Shown here piece by piece: positions 1 to 9,142 of a stretch of 64,000 nucleotides of DNA. The DNA lies in contig NZ_MUJK01000004.1 in NCBI RefSeq assembly GCF_002906155.1, positions 248,001 to 312,000 of the forward strand, written 5' to 3'. Below the pieces are notes generated by a model. It worked only from the letters and a program-made list of their open reading frames with translations, ran no database searches and was not told the origin of the DNA. The DNA comes from Pseudomonas laurylsulfativorans (lineage in GTDB: Bacteria > Pseudomonadota > Gammaproteobacteria > Pseudomonadales > Pseudomonadaceae). The translations under genes were made by a program, and so were the position numbers. Numbering within the stretch: the stretch's first letter is position 1; each line of letters starts with the position of its first letter.

Positions 1-3000
1 ACCTCTCCGGCCTGCTACAACCGAGCGGCAGCTGGCCCCTGAGCGCTTCCGGCAAACTGACCCTGCTGTCCACGCCTGAACCCCTGGCGCTGGCGTTGAA
101 GATCGACGGCGACCTGCTCAAGACCCTGAACCTGAAGGCCGACAGCAGCGGTTACCTCAACGGGCAACTGAGCGGCGAACTGCAACCATTGGTGGAAAAC
201 TTGCCGGCCAAGGTGCGGATCACGGCTGATGGCTTCAAGCCCAGTGCAGATCTGCCAGATACCCTGCAACTCAATCAGCTTGAGCTCACGGGTGCGGGTG
301 ACTTGAAAAACGGCTATGCACTTCAAGGCAACGCTACGTTGCCTGCCGAGCAAGGCCCGGTCGCCCTGGCGCTGCAAGGCAAGGTCGACGCCAACGGCGC
401 GCAGATCGCCGCGCTGGACCTGACCGCCAGCGACAAGCAAAGCCTCAAACTCAGCGGTCAGCTGGATTGGAGCAAGGGCCTGAGCGCCGAGGCGAAGATC
501 GACTGGCTGGACTTCCCGTGGCACCGCCTCTATCCGTTGATCGACGAACCGCAAGTAGCGCTTCGCACGTTCACCGGCGAAGTCTCTTACACCGATGGCA
601 AGTACCTCGGTCATTTCAACGCCGCGGCGGATGGTCCGGCCGGTGCTTTCACACTGGCCAGCCCGTTCGCGGGCGACCTGACGAAAATCTACCTGCAACA
701 GATTCAACTCCAGGCCGGGCAGGGCAAGGCCGAAGGGCACCTGAACCTGCAATTCGCCGACGGCATTGCCTGGGACACCGCGCTGGACCTGTCGGCGATC
801 AACCCGGCGTACTGGGTCGCGGAGCTGCCGGGCACCCTGGCCGGGCCGTTGCGCAGCCAGGGCGAGATGAAGAACGATGTGCTCAGCCTCAATGCCGACC
901 TGGACCTCAAGGGCAAACTGCGCGGTCAACCGGCGGTGATCCAGGCCAAGGCCGATGGCCGTGGCGAGCAATGGAACCTCAACGCCCTGCAGGTTCGCCT
1001 GGGCGACAACAGCATCAGCGGCAAAGGCAGCCTGCAACAGAAGCTCGCCGGCCAGATCGATCTCAAGCTGCCGCGCCTGGCGCAGCTCTGGCCAGAGCTG
1101 CGCGGCCAACTCAATGGTCGCGTGGATGTCGCCGGCACACTCAAGGCGCCCCAAGGCAAGCTTGACCTGCAAGGCTCGCAATTGGTTTTCCAGGACAATC
1201 GCCTGCAAAGCCTGAACCTGGACGCCACGCTGGACAGTGCGCAACGGGCGAAAATCGACCTCAAGGGCAGCGGCATCCAGGCCGGTGACACCTCACTGGG
1301 TACACTGACCGCCAGCGGCCAGGGCGACATCAAGAACCAGAAACTGAATCTCGATCTGCAAGGGCCGAAGTTGAAACTGGCGCTGGGCCTGGACGGTGCG
1401 CTGGACAAAGGCAATTGGCGCGGACGCCTGGCCAGCGGTGATATCCAGGCCGGTGGTCAGGACTGGAGACTGCAGGGGCCGGCAAAGCTTGAGCGCCTGG
1501 CGGATGGCAAGATCAACTTTGGCGCCCATTGCTGGGCGTCCGGCCCGGCCAGCCTGTGCGGCGAAGACTCGCGCCTGATGCCTGAGCCCAAGCTGCGTTA
1601 TCACCTCAAACAATTCCCGATCGACAGCCTCGCGCAGTGGTTGCCGAAGGATTTCGCCTGGCAGGGCCGGCTCAATGCCGACCTGCAACTGGACTTGCCG
1701 GCCAGTGGTCCGAACGGCCAGATCAGCGTCGATGCCGGTGGCGGCACCTTGCGTATCAAGGAAAAGGACCAGTGGCTGGACTTCCCGTATCAGACCCTGA
1801 AACTCACCAGCAAACTTACACCCAGGCGCATCGACACCGAGCTCGATTTCGCCGGTGGCAAACTCGGTGAACTGATGGTGCAGGCGCAGCTCAATCCGTT
1901 GCCGAAGAACAAACCGTTGAGCGGCTCGTTCCGTTTGAGCGGGCTGGACCTGTCGGTGGCGCGGCCGTTCGTGCCGATGGTCGAGAAGCTGGCCGGACGC
2001 CTGAATGGCAGCGGCACCCTTTCCGGTGGGCTGCTGGCGCCGCAGATCAATGGCAGTTTGCAACTGAGTGACGGCGTGATTGCCGGGTCTGAATTGCCGA
2101 TGGAGCTGCAAAACCTGCACGTCCAAGCGCTCATCGCTGGTGAAGGTGTGCAGTTGAACGGCGGCTGGAACAGCGGCAAGGCCGGGCAGGGGAGCTTGAA
2201 CGGCAACCTCGCCTGGGGGCAGGCGCTGGTGGTGGACCTGGCACTCAAGGGCTCGCAATTGCCGGTCACCGTCGAGCCTTACGCCAAGCTTGAAGTCGCA
2301 CCGGACCTGAAAATCTCGATGAAGGGCGACGAGTTGGCCATCGCCGGCAAAGTGCTGGTGCCCAAGGGCGAAATCACCATTCGCGAGTTGCCGCCATCGA
2401 CGGTCAAGGTCTCCGATGACACGGTGATCGTCGGTCAGCAGACCGAGGAGGGCAAGCCGCCGCTGGCGATGAGGATGGACATCGAAGTGGTGGTTGGCGA
2501 GGACAAGCTGAGCTTTGCAGGATTTGGCCTGACTGCGAATGTGCAGGGCCATGTGCATATCGGCGACAACATGGACACCCGCGGCGAGCTGTGGCTCAAC
2601 GATGGCCGATACCGCGCCTACGGCCAGCGGCTTTCGGTGCGCCGGGCTCGTTTGTTGTTTGCCGGTCCCATCGATCAGCCGTACCTGGACATCGAGGCCA
2701 TTCGCAAGACCGACGACATCATTGCTGGCATTCGCCTCAGCGGCAGCGCCGAGCAGCCGACCACGCAGATCTTCTCGGAACCTGCCATGAGCCAGGAACA
2801 GGCGCTGTCCTATCTGGTGCTCGGGCGTCCGCTGAGCAGCAATGGCGAAGACAACAACATGCTCGCCCAGGCGGCTCTCGGTCTGGGCTTGATGGGCAGT
2901 TCCGGGGTGACCAGCAGCATCGCCAAGAACCTGGGCATCCAGGACTTCCAGCTCGACACCCAGGGCAGTGGCGATGCCACCAGCGTGGTGGCCAGCGGCA

Positions 3001-3155
3001 ATATTTCCGAGAAGCTCAGCCTGCGCTATGGCGTCGGCGTGTTCGAACCGGCAAACACCATTGCCTTGCGCTACAAGCTGAGCAAAAAGGTCTACCTCGA
3101 AGCCGCCGGCGGCGTGGCCAGTTCGCTGGACATCTTCTACAAACGGGATTTCTAG
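1..3155 (+). CDS. tamB: TamB, translocation and assembly module inner-membrane/periplasmic protein (5' truncated by window)
   Basis: The reading frame is open from base 3 with no start in the window, so only the C-terminal ~1050 codons are seen. TamB is a long periplasm-spanning protein anchored in the inner membrane that works with TamA in outer-membrane protein assembly and, in the wider AsmA-like family, in phospholipid transport to the outer membrane. The visible part has the family's character: short amphipathic beta-strand repeats rich in L, G, D and Q (for example repeated 'LKGSGIQAGD'-like units). The C-terminal TamB (DUF490) domain ends in RYKLSKKVYLEAAGG and terminates in Phe, as beta-barrel-interacting C-termini often do. 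tamA would be expected just upstream, outside the window. The 292 bases after the stop hold a REP pair and the next operon's promoter. Confidence 0.93.
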   Translation, partial: LSGLLQPSGSWPLSASGKLTLLSTPEPLALALKIDGDLLKTLNLKADSSGYLNGQLSGELQPLVENLPAKVRITADGFKPSADLPDTLQLNQLELTGAGDLKNGYALQGNATLPAEQGPVALALQGKVDANGAQIAALDLTASDKQSLKLSGQLDWSKGLSAEAKIDWLDFPWHRLYPLIDEPQVALRTFTGEVSYTDGKYLGHFNAAADGPAGAFTLASPFAGDLTKIYLQQIQLQAGQGKAEGHLNLQFADGIAWDTALDLSAINPAYWVAELPGTLAGPLRSQGEMKNDVLSLNADLDLKGKLRGQPAVIQAKADGRGEQWNLNALQVRLGDNSISGKGSLQQKLAGQIDLKLPRLAQLWPELRGQLNGRVDVAGTLKAPQGKLDLQGSQLVFQDNRLQSLNLDATLDSAQRAKIDLKGSGIQAGDTSLGTLTASGQGDIKNQKLNLDLQGPKLKLALGLDGALDKGNWRGRLASGDIQAGGQDWRLQGPAKLERLADGKINFGAHCWASGPASLCGEDSRLMPEPKLRYHLKQFPIDSLAQWLPKDFAWQGRLNADLQLDLPASGPNGQISVDAGGGTLRIKEKDQWLDFPYQTLKLTSKLTPRRIDTELDFAGGKLGELMVQAQLNPLPKNKPLSGSFRLSGLDLSVARPFVPMVEKLAGRLNGSGTLSGGLLAPQINGSLQLSDGVIAGSELPMELQNLHVQALIAGEGVQLNGGWNSGKAGQGSLNGNLAWGQALVVDLALKGSQLPVTVEPYAKLEVAPDLKISMKGDELAIAGKVLVPKGEITIRELPPSTVKVSDDTVIVGQQTEEGKPPLAMRMDIEVVVGEDKLSFAGFGLTANVQGHVHIGDNMDTRGELWLNDGRYRAYGQRLSVRRARLLFAGPIDQPYLDIEAIRKTDDIIAGIRLSGSAEQPTTQIFSEPAMSQEQALSYLVLGRPLSSNGEDNNMLAQAALGLGLMGSSGVTSSIAKNLGIQDFQLDTQGSGDATSVVASGNISEKLSLRYGVGVFEPANTIALRYKLSKKVYLEAAGGVASSLDIFYKRDF

Positions 3156-3181
3156 GTCCCGTTCTCCCATCCGGGTGCGGT

Positions 3182-3319
3182 CCCTGTGGCGAGGGGGCTT
3201 GCCCCCGTTGGGCCGCGAAGCGGCCCCAAAACCTGCAATTTCATTCCTCTTGAATTCCTATAAATCCAAAAGCGACGACTGCTTCGCAGCCGAACGGGGC
3301 GAGCCCCCTCGCCACAGGG
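3182..3319. repeat. Long REP-type inverted pair (GGGGGCTTGCCCCC family), copy 1
   Basis: The outer arms 3182-3199 and 3302-3319 are exact reverse complements (CCCTGTGGCGAGGGGGCT / AGCCCCCTCGCCACAGGG). Inside are a small hairpin at about 3211-3225 (GGCCGCGAAGCGGCC) and the motif GACTGCTTCGCAGCCGAACG. A near copy lies at 59545-59674. It sits between tamB and the marR promoter and could also terminate tamB transcription. Confidence 0.8.
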
Positions 3320-3377
3320 TTTGTGGTAATTCCCGACGCCGTTAGTCAACTATTTACCAAGCATGCTAACTATTGCA

Positions 3378-3432
3378 TTGACATTCGCTGCCTAGGCAGT
3401 AACATCTCGACATACATTCACTGCCTAGGCAG
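3378..3432 (+). promoter_or_regulatory. marR promoter with two identical 12-bp palindromes (probable MarR operators)
   Basis: A -35 TTGACA at 3378-3383 and a -10-like TAACAT at 3400-3405 have a 16-base spacer. The palindrome CTGCCTAGGCAG occurs at 3388-3399, inside the spacer, and again at 3421-3432, just upstream of the marR start. The flanks are similar too (CATTCGCTGCC / CATTCACTGCC). The placement fits repression by the adjacent MarR protein. Box identity is seen; operator function is inferred. Confidence 0.7.
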
Positions 3433-3447
3433 CTAATTGGTGGTCAG

Positions 3448-3921
3448 ATGAAGCATTTCTCTCCAGACGATTTCCACAATTGCCATCTCGGCCTGTTGCT
3501 CGGACGTGCCGCGCTGCTCAAGGACCGGATCATCGACACCCACATGGAACCCCACGGCATCACCGCCGCGCAGTTCAAGGTGCTGATCATCATGGCCCAG
3601 TACGGCGTCGATTCGCCGGGCGAGTTGTGCCGTCACCTGTCCCTGGACAGCGGCTCCATGACTCGCATGCTCGATCGTCTGGAACAGAAAGGTTTTCTCG
3701 CCCGTCAGCGCTCTGAAGCGGATCGCCGGCAAGTGCAGCTTGTACTCACGGAAGAAGGGCAGAAGCTCGCCGGGCTGTTGCCGCACATCGGCGCCGAAGC
3801 CATGAATGAACTGGCCGGTGCCCTCACTCCAGAGGAGTTGAAAACCCTGGAGTTGATCCTGAAGAAAATTTTGCTGGCAGCCGGTGACGCGATCACCCTG
3901 CTGCGGGTAGGTGACAAATGA
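3448..3921 (+). CDS. MarR-family transcriptional regulator of the efflux operon
   Basis: 157 residues, typical for MarR. A winged helix-turn-helix spans roughly residues 55-105: the recognition region SLDSGSMTRMLDRLEQKG is followed by the wing with RSEADRRQVQLVLTEEG, a signature MarR segment. MarR proteins are dimeric repressors released by small aromatic or lipophilic ligands. The stop overlaps the start of the outer-membrane lipoprotein gene (ATGA), so the regulator is first in the operon and probably controls itself and the pump through the palindromes at 3388-3432. It is comparable to EmrR/MprA next to emrAB. The inducing ligand cannot be deduced. Confidence 0.92.
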   Translation: MKHFSPDDFHNCHLGLLLGRAALLKDRIIDTHMEPHGITAAQFKVLIIMAQYGVDSPGELCRHLSLDSGSMTRMLDRLEQKGFLARQRSEADRRQVQLVLTEEGQKLAGLLPHIGAEAMNELAGALTPEELKTLELILKKILLAAGDAITLLRVGDK

Positions 3922-5387
3922 GCAATAACCCCTTGCGTACCGGCCTGAGCCTGGTGTTGTTGGCCATGAGCCTGGCCGGTTGCGCCAGTTACAGTGGCCT
4001 GAAAACCGAAGGCGTCAACCTCGACGCGAAGAGCCTGAAGGCAGGCCAATCCCTCAGCGGCGTGACCCTGTCGCCGGCGGCCTGGCCGAAAAGCGACTGG
4101 TGGAAAAGCCTCGGCGACCCCCAACTCGACGGCCTGATCCGCGAGGCCCTGCGCGACAGCCCGGACATGCAGATTGCCGACGCCCGTGCCCATCAGGCCA
4201 GCGCCGCCGCTTCCGCCGCCGACGCAGAGCGGATGCCGACCCTGGATGCCAGCGCCGGTGTCAGCCGCTCGCGCCTCGCCCGGGACCAGGACCCACTCGG
4301 ACAGGGCGACGCGTACGCCACCATTCGCAACATCGGCACCCGTTTCAACTACAACTTCGACCTGTGGGGCGGTCAGCGCGATGCCTGGGAAGCCGCCCTC
4401 GGCCAAGCCCGTGCTGCCGAAGTCGACCAGCAGGCCGCGCAACTGACCCTGGCCGCCGATGTCGCCCGGGCCTACAGCGATCTGGGGCAGGCGCACATCG
4501 TCTATGACCTGTCCAACGAAGACCTCAAGCGCACCCGGCAAATGCTCGACTTGAGCCAGCGGCGCCTGACGGCCGGGATCGACAGCCAGTACCAGTTCCA
4601 GCAGACCGAAAGCCTGGAAGCCACTTCCCAAGCCAACCTGATCGATGCAGAGAAACGCCTGAACAGCGCGAAGATCGCCCTCGCGGTGCTGCTCGGTAAA
4701 GGTCCGGATCGCGGCAATGAAATTGCCCGGCCGCACATTCTTCAGCCGAGTGCGGTAGCGCTACCTTCGGTGCTGCCGGCCGAACTGCTCGGGCGTCGCC
4801 CGGACCTGGTCGCTGCGCGCTGGCGGGTCGAGGCAGCGAGCAAAAGCATCGACGCCGGCAAGACCCGCTTCTATCCCAACTTGAACCTCAGCGCCGCTGC
4901 CGGGGCCGAATCCTTGCTGGGCGATGCGATGTTCGGTTCGGCCAGCCGCTTTTTCAGCATTGCACCGACGATCTCGGTGCCGATCTTCGACGGTGGCCGC
5001 CTGCGCGCCGACCTCGATTCGCGCGACGCCGATTACGACCTCGCCGTGGCGCAGTACAACAAAAGCCTGGTGAAGGCGCTGGGGGATGTCAGCGACAGCA
5101 TCAACCAGTTGCGTGATATCGGCCGGCAGATTGCTGCCCAGCAGCACGCCACCGGAATCGCCCAGGATTCCTACAACACCGTGGTCCAGCGTTACGGTTC
5201 CGGCATCGGCAACTACCTGGACGTGCTCAGCATCGAGCAGCAATTGCTCCAGGCCCAGCGCCAGTTGGCCAACCTGAATGCCGAGCAGATCGACCTGTCG
5301 ATCCAACTGATGCAGGCGCTTGGCGGCGGTTACCAGCCAGAGGCCATTGCCTCGGCCAACGCCACGCCAGCCACGCTGACCCACTAA
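3918..5387 (+). CDS. NodT-family efflux outer-membrane lipoprotein
   Basis: 489 residues of the TolC/OprM-like NodT family. It has a type II signal peptide with lipobox LAGC at residues 19-22, so Cys22 would be acylated. Two OEP (outer membrane efflux) repeats follow, with the helical hairpin pattern typical of the periplasmic tunnel (VARAYSDLGQAHIVYD; VVQRYGSGIGNYLDVLSIEQQ). It would form the trimeric outer-membrane duct for the adaptor and pump encoded downstream. It overlaps marR by four bases and is 15 bases before the adaptor gene. Substrate range is unknown. Confidence 0.93.
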   Translation: MSNNPLRTGLSLVLLAMSLAGCASYSGLKTEGVNLDAKSLKAGQSLSGVTLSPAAWPKSDWWKSLGDPQLDGLIREALRDSPDMQIADARAHQASAAASAADAERMPTLDASAGVSRSRLARDQDPLGQGDAYATIRNIGTRFNYNFDLWGGQRDAWEAALGQARAAEVDQQAAQLTLAADVARAYSDLGQAHIVYDLSNEDLKRTRQMLDLSQRRLTAGIDSQYQFQQTESLEATSQANLIDAEKRLNSAKIALAVLLGKGPDRGNEIARPHILQPSAVALPSVLPAELLGRRPDLVAARWRVEAASKSIDAGKTRFYPNLNLSAAAGAESLLGDAMFGSASRFFSIAPTISVPIFDGGRLRADLDSRDADYDLAVAQYNKSLVKALGDVSDSINQLRDIGRQIAAQQHATGIAQDSYNTVVQRYGSGIGNYLDVLSIEQQLLQAQRQLANLNAEQIDLSIQLMQALGGGYQPEAIASANATPATLTH

Positions 5388-5402
5388 TTCAAGGTACTTG
5401 TC

Positions 5403-6605
5403 ATGGCCACTGCCGATACAACCCAACCCCCAGAAAACACTCAAGGCAACCCCAACTCGGGCAAGCGCAAATTCATGCTGTTGGTCCTCGCTGCCGCCGT
5501 CGTGCTCAGCGGCGCGGGCGTCTGGGCTTACCACGAGTTTTACGGGCGCTGGAGCGAAAGCACCGACGATGCCTATGTGAACGGCAACGTGGTGGAAATC
5601 ACGCCGCTGGTCACCGGCACCGTGGTCAGCATCGGTGCCGATGATGGCGATCTGGTCCATGAAGGCCAGGTACTGGTGAACTTCGACCCGAACGACGCCG
5701 AAATCGGCCTGCAAAATGCCCAGGCCAATCTGGCGCGCACCGTGCGTCAGGTGCGCGGCTTGTACAGCGATGTGGATGGCATGAAGGCCCAGGTCAACGC
5801 GCAGAAGGCCGAAGTGCAAAAGGCCCAGGACAACTTCAGCCGGCGAAAGAACCTCGCCGCCGGCGGGGCGATTTCCCAGGAAGAACTGTCCCATGCCCGC
5901 GACGACCTGACCTCGGCGCAAAACGCCCTGGCCAACGCCGAGCAAAAGCTCAAGACCAGCAGCGCGCTGGTCGATGACACTGTGGTTTCATCGCACCCGG
6001 ACGTGATGGCGGCCGCCGCGCAACTGCGTCAGGCTTATCTGAACAACTCGCGCAGCGTGCTGATTGCACCGGTCACCGGTTACGTCGCCAAACGCTCTGT
6101 ACAACTGGGGCAACGGGTGCAGCCGGGCACCGCGCTGATGGCGGTGATCCCGCTGGATCAGCTGTGGATCGACGCCAACTTCAAGGAAACCCAGCTGCGT
6201 GACATGCGCATCGGCCAACCGGTGGAAATCGAGACTGACCTCTACGGCAGCAGCGTGAAATACAGCGGCACCATCGACAGCCTCGGCGCCGGGACCGGCA
6301 GCGCGTTTGCCCTGCTGCCGGCGCAGAACGCCACCGGTAACTGGATCAAGATCGTGCAGCGCGTGCCGGTGCGGGTCCACGTCAACGCCGAGGAACTGGC
6401 CAAACATCCGCTGCGGGTCGGCCTGTCGACCATGGTCGATGTGGACCTGCACGACCAGAGCGGGCCGGTGCTGGCGCAACAGCCGCCACAGAAGGCGTCG
6501 TTCAGCACCAACGTCTACGACCGTCAGTTGGCCGAGGCCGACGCGATGATCACCCAACTGATTCACGACAACAGCGCCGCGGTCAGCAAGACCGCGCAAC
6601 GCTGA
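5403..6605 (+). CDS. HlyD/EmrA-family membrane fusion protein
   Basis: 400 residues. A single N-terminal membrane segment lies at about 24-43 after a short polar cytoplasmic tail. It is followed by the DDAYVNGNVVEITPLVTG lipoyl-domain start that is characteristic of EmrA-like adaptors, an alpha-helical hairpin (about 100-180, with KNLAAGGAISQEELSHARDD), the second lipoyl half and a beta-barrel domain (IDANFKETQLRDMRIGQPV). It bridges the inner-membrane MFS pump encoded at 6745 and the outer-membrane lipoprotein encoded at 3918. The gene precedes the pump by 139 bases holding a strong hairpin. Confidence 0.93.
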   Translation: MATADTTQPPENTQGNPNSGKRKFMLLVLAAAVVLSGAGVWAYHEFYGRWSESTDDAYVNGNVVEITPLVTGTVVSIGADDGDLVHEGQVLVNFDPNDAEIGLQNAQANLARTVRQVRGLYSDVDGMKAQVNAQKAEVQKAQDNFSRRKNLAAGGAISQEELSHARDDLTSAQNALANAEQKLKTSSALVDDTVVSSHPDVMAAAAQLRQAYLNNSRSVLIAPVTGYVAKRSVQLGQRVQPGTALMAVIPLDQLWIDANFKETQLRDMRIGQPVEIETDLYGSSVKYSGTIDSLGAGTGSAFALLPAQNATGNWIKIVQRVPVRVHVNAEELAKHPLRVGLSTMVDVDLHDQSGPVLAQQPPQKASFSTNVYDRQLAEADAMITQLIHDNSAAVSKTAQR

Positions 6606-6634
6606 TTCGCCAATCCGTCATCACACCGACCTCT

Positions 6635-6688
6635 GTGGGAGCGAAATGTGGCGAGGGGGCAAGCCCCCTCGCCACATTTCGCCCCCAC
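6635..6688. repeat. Strong REP-type hairpin between adaptor and pump genes
   Basis: Two 26-base arms (6635-6660 and 6663-6688) with one mismatch and a 2-base loop; the core GTGGCGAGGGGGC/GCCCCCTCGCCAC is the GGGGGCTTGCCCCC REP family. There is no T-run after it, so it is more likely a messenger-stabilising or attenuating element than a full terminator. Confidence 0.8.
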
Positions 6689-6744
6689 AGGGTTAGCTGC
6701 GTCTGTAACAGGCGCAGTGCCGATCAGGTTTCAAGGGGTTCACC

Positions 6745-8277
6745 ATGAGCAATAACGCGTCTTTCACGCCGCCCAGCCTGTTGCTCAGCACCATCGGCCT
6801 GTCGCTGGCGACCTTCATGCAAGTGCTCGACACCACCATCGCCAACGTGGCGTTGCCGACGATCTCCGGCAACCTGGGCGTGAGTTCGGAGCAGGGCACC
6901 TGGGTCATCACTTCGTTCGCCGTAAGCAACGCCATCGCCCTGCCGCTGACCGGTTGGCTCAGTCGCCGTTTTGGCGAGGTGAAGCTATTTGTCTGGGCGA
7001 CATTACTGTTCGTGCTGGCTTCGTTCCTGTGCGGGATTTCCACCTCGATGCCGGAGCTGGTGGGCTTTCGGGTGTTGCAGGGGGTGGTGGCGGGGCCTCT
7101 GTATCCGATGACCCAGACCCTGCTGATTGCGGTTTACCCTCCGGCGAAACGGGGGCTGGCGCTGGCGTTGCTGGCAATGGTCACGGTGGTCGCGCCGATT
7201 GCCGGGCCGATTCTCGGCGGTTGGATCACTGACAGCTACAGTTGGCCGTGGATTTTCTTCATCAACGTGCCAATCGGCCTGTTCGCCGCGTGGGTGGTCA
7301 CCCAGCAGATGAAAAAGCGTCCGGTGGTCACCAGCCGCCAACCGATGGATTACGTCGGCTTGATCGCGCTGATCATCGGCGTCGGGGCGTTGCAGATCGT
7401 GCTCGACAAGGGCAACGATGCCGACTGGTTCGAATCCAGTTTCATCGTGATCGGCTCGGTGATTTCGGTGGTAGCCCTGGCGTTCTTCGTGATCTGGGAA
7501 ATGACCGACGAACACCCGGTGGTCAACCTGCGTCTGTTCGCCCACCGCAACTTCCGCTACGGCACCATCGTGCTGATCCTGGGCTATGCCGGGTTCTTCG
7601 GGATCAACCTGATTCTGCCGCAGTGGCTGCAAACACGACTGGGCTATACCGCGACCTGGGCCGGTTTTGCCGTGGCGCCGCTGGGGATTCTGCCGGTGCT
7701 GCTGGCGCCGTTTGTCGGCAAATACGCACCGAAATTCGATATGCGCCTGCTGGCGGGCGGGGCGTTCCTCGCCATCGGCCTGAGCTGTTTCATGCGCGCC
7801 GGGTTTACCAATGAAGTGGACTTCCAGCACATCGCCTTGGTGCAGTTGTTCATGGGGATCGGTGTGGCGCTGTTCTTCATGCCGACCCTGACCATCCTGC
7901 TATCGGACCTGCCGCCAAGCCAGATTGCCGACGGTTCGGGGCTGGCGACATTCTTGCGGACCCTGGGCGGTAGTTTCGCGGCTTCGTTGACCACTTGGAT
8001 CTGGATTCGCCGGGCGGATCAGCATCACGCCTACCTGACCGAAAGCATCACCCCGTTCGATCCGGCAACCCGCGAGGCACTGACCAACCTGGGCGGGGCA
8101 GGGGCCAAAGCTTATACACAGCTGGATCAGATGGTGATCAGTCAGGCGTACATCATGTCCACGGTGGACTACTTCACCCTGCTGGGCTGGATGTTCATGG
8201 GCTTGATATTGATTGTGTGGCTGGCCAAGCCGCCGTTTACGGCGAAGGCCGGGCCTGCGGCGTCCGCGGGACATTGA
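6745..8277 (+). CDS. DHA2-family (EmrB-like) MFS drug efflux transporter
   Basis: 510 residues, the usual length of 14-helix DHA2 drug:proton antiporters. The family start FMQVLDTTIANVALPTISG is at about residues 25-43. Motif A-like GWLSRRFGEVKLF follows, and motif C-like APIAGPILGGW lies in helix 5. Two long cytoplasmic or periplasmic loops are as in EmrB. It should pump amphipathic toxic compounds through the EmrA-like adaptor and NodT lipoprotein encoded upstream. Its start follows a good AAGGGG-like ribosome site (6732-6738). A REP pair follows the gene. Confidence 0.94.
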   Translation: MSNNASFTPPSLLLSTIGLSLATFMQVLDTTIANVALPTISGNLGVSSEQGTWVITSFAVSNAIALPLTGWLSRRFGEVKLFVWATLLFVLASFLCGISTSMPELVGFRVLQGVVAGPLYPMTQTLLIAVYPPAKRGLALALLAMVTVVAPIAGPILGGWITDSYSWPWIFFINVPIGLFAAWVVTQQMKKRPVVTSRQPMDYVGLIALIIGVGALQIVLDKGNDADWFESSFIVIGSVISVVALAFFVIWEMTDEHPVVNLRLFAHRNFRYGTIVLILGYAGFFGINLILPQWLQTRLGYTATWAGFAVAPLGILPVLLAPFVGKYAPKFDMRLLAGGAFLAIGLSCFMRAGFTNEVDFQHIALVQLFMGIGVALFFMPTLTILLSDLPPSQIADGSGLATFLRTLGGSFAASLTTWIWIRRADQHHAYLTESITPFDPATREALTNLGGAGAKAYTQLDQMVISQAYIMSTVDYFTLLGWMFMGLILIVWLAKPPFTAKAGPAASAGH

Positions 8278-8291
8278 GCCAACGCGATCAA

Positions 8292-8371
8292 TGTAGGAGC
8301 CGGCTTGCTGGCGATCGCGGTGTGTCGGATGTCATTGATACACCGTGATCGCCAGCAAGCCGGCTCCTACA
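8292..8371. repeat. REP pair (CCGGCTTGCTGG family)
   Basis: The 25-base arms TGTAGGAGCCGGCTTGCTGG... (8292-8316) and their perfect reverse complement (8347-8371) are separated by 30 bases. The pair lies between the converging MFS and lpxH genes, where it may also act as a bidirectional transcription end. Confidence 0.85.
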
Positions 8372-8389
8372 GGGGGGTTGTGTTTCGGT

Positions 8390-9142
8390 TTAGTGTGCCG
8401 GTGCAGCGAGTTGCGGTGGCGGAGTGAAGTCAAAGGGCGCCAGCGCAAACCCTTGCCCATCGACCTGCAAGGCCCACCCTTGACGATCCCAATCCCCCAG
8501 CACAATGCGCTTGGCCGCTTGTTCGCCCAGCTGCAACTTGTGGATGGCCGGGCGATGGGTGTGCCCGTGGATCAGGGTCTTCACGCCGAATTCCTGCATG
8601 ATTCGCGGAATCTCTTCGGGCGTGACATCGACAATGTCATTGGCCTTCATCCGTGTTTGCGCACGGCTTTCACTGCGCAGCTTGCGTGCCAGCTTGTGCC
8701 GGGTGCGCAGCGGCAAGTGTCGCAGGATGAACAGGGTGATCGGGTTGCGCAGGTAGCGACGCAGCTTCATATAGGCTTCGTCGCGGGTGCAGAGGCTGTC
8801 GCCGTGCATCAACAGCACCGGCTCGCCGTTGAGTTGCACGACACTCGGATCCTTCAGCAAGGTGCAGCCGGCTTCTTTGCAGAACGCCTTGCCGAGGAGG
8901 AAGTCGCGATTGCCGTGCATCAGAAATATGGCCGTGCCGCTGTCGCTGAGATCACGCAGGGCCTGGCAGATGGAACGCTGGAAGGGTGTCATGGCGTCAT
9001 CGCCAATCCACACCTCGAAGAAGTCGCCCAGAATGTACAGCGCACTCGCCGAGCGGGCGCGTCCGGCGAGCAAATCCAGAAACGCCCGGGTAATGTCCGG
9101 GCGCTCCTCTTCCAGATGCAAGTCTGAAATCAGCAATATCAC
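8390..9142 (-). CDS. lpxH: UDP-2,3-diacylglucosamine diphosphatase LpxH
   Basis: 250 residues. LpxH hydrolyses UDP-2,3-diacylglucosamine to lipid X and UMP at the inner membrane, step four of lipid A synthesis. The dinuclear-metal phosphoesterase motifs are in order: SDLHLEE (6-12), [33 protein letters not shown] and IHGHTHRPA. The start is GTG overlapping the ppiB stop (GAGTGATATTG), which gives the standard [10 protein letters not shown]-terminus. It is translationally coupled to ppiB, the same pair as in P. aeruginosa. Confidence 0.96.
   Translation of the reverse strand: MILLISDLHLEEERPDITRAFLDLLAGRARSASALYILGDFFEVWIGDDAMTPFQRSICQALRDLSDSGTAIFLMHGNRDFLLGKAFCKEAGCTLLKDPSVVQLNGEPVLLMHGDSLCTRDEAYMKLRRYLRNPITLFILRHLPLRTRHKLARKLRSESRAQTRMKANDIVDVTPEEIPRIMQEFGVKTLIHGHTHRPAIHKLQLGEQAAKRIVLGDWDRQGWALQVDGQGFALAPFDFTPPPQLAAPAH

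Noticed and set aside
15..1244. Long antisense reading frames opposite tamB (409 codons) and opposite many nuo genes (up to 878 codons opposite nuoG)
   Set aside because: High-GC third positions produce long open antisense frames; the products are rich in Q, R, H and V without domains, while the sense genes are certain.
7427..7437. GGTTCGAATCC, identical to a tRNA T-loop consensus
   Set aside because: It is inside the MFS transporter coding sequence (codes for WFES) and has no cloverleaf around it.
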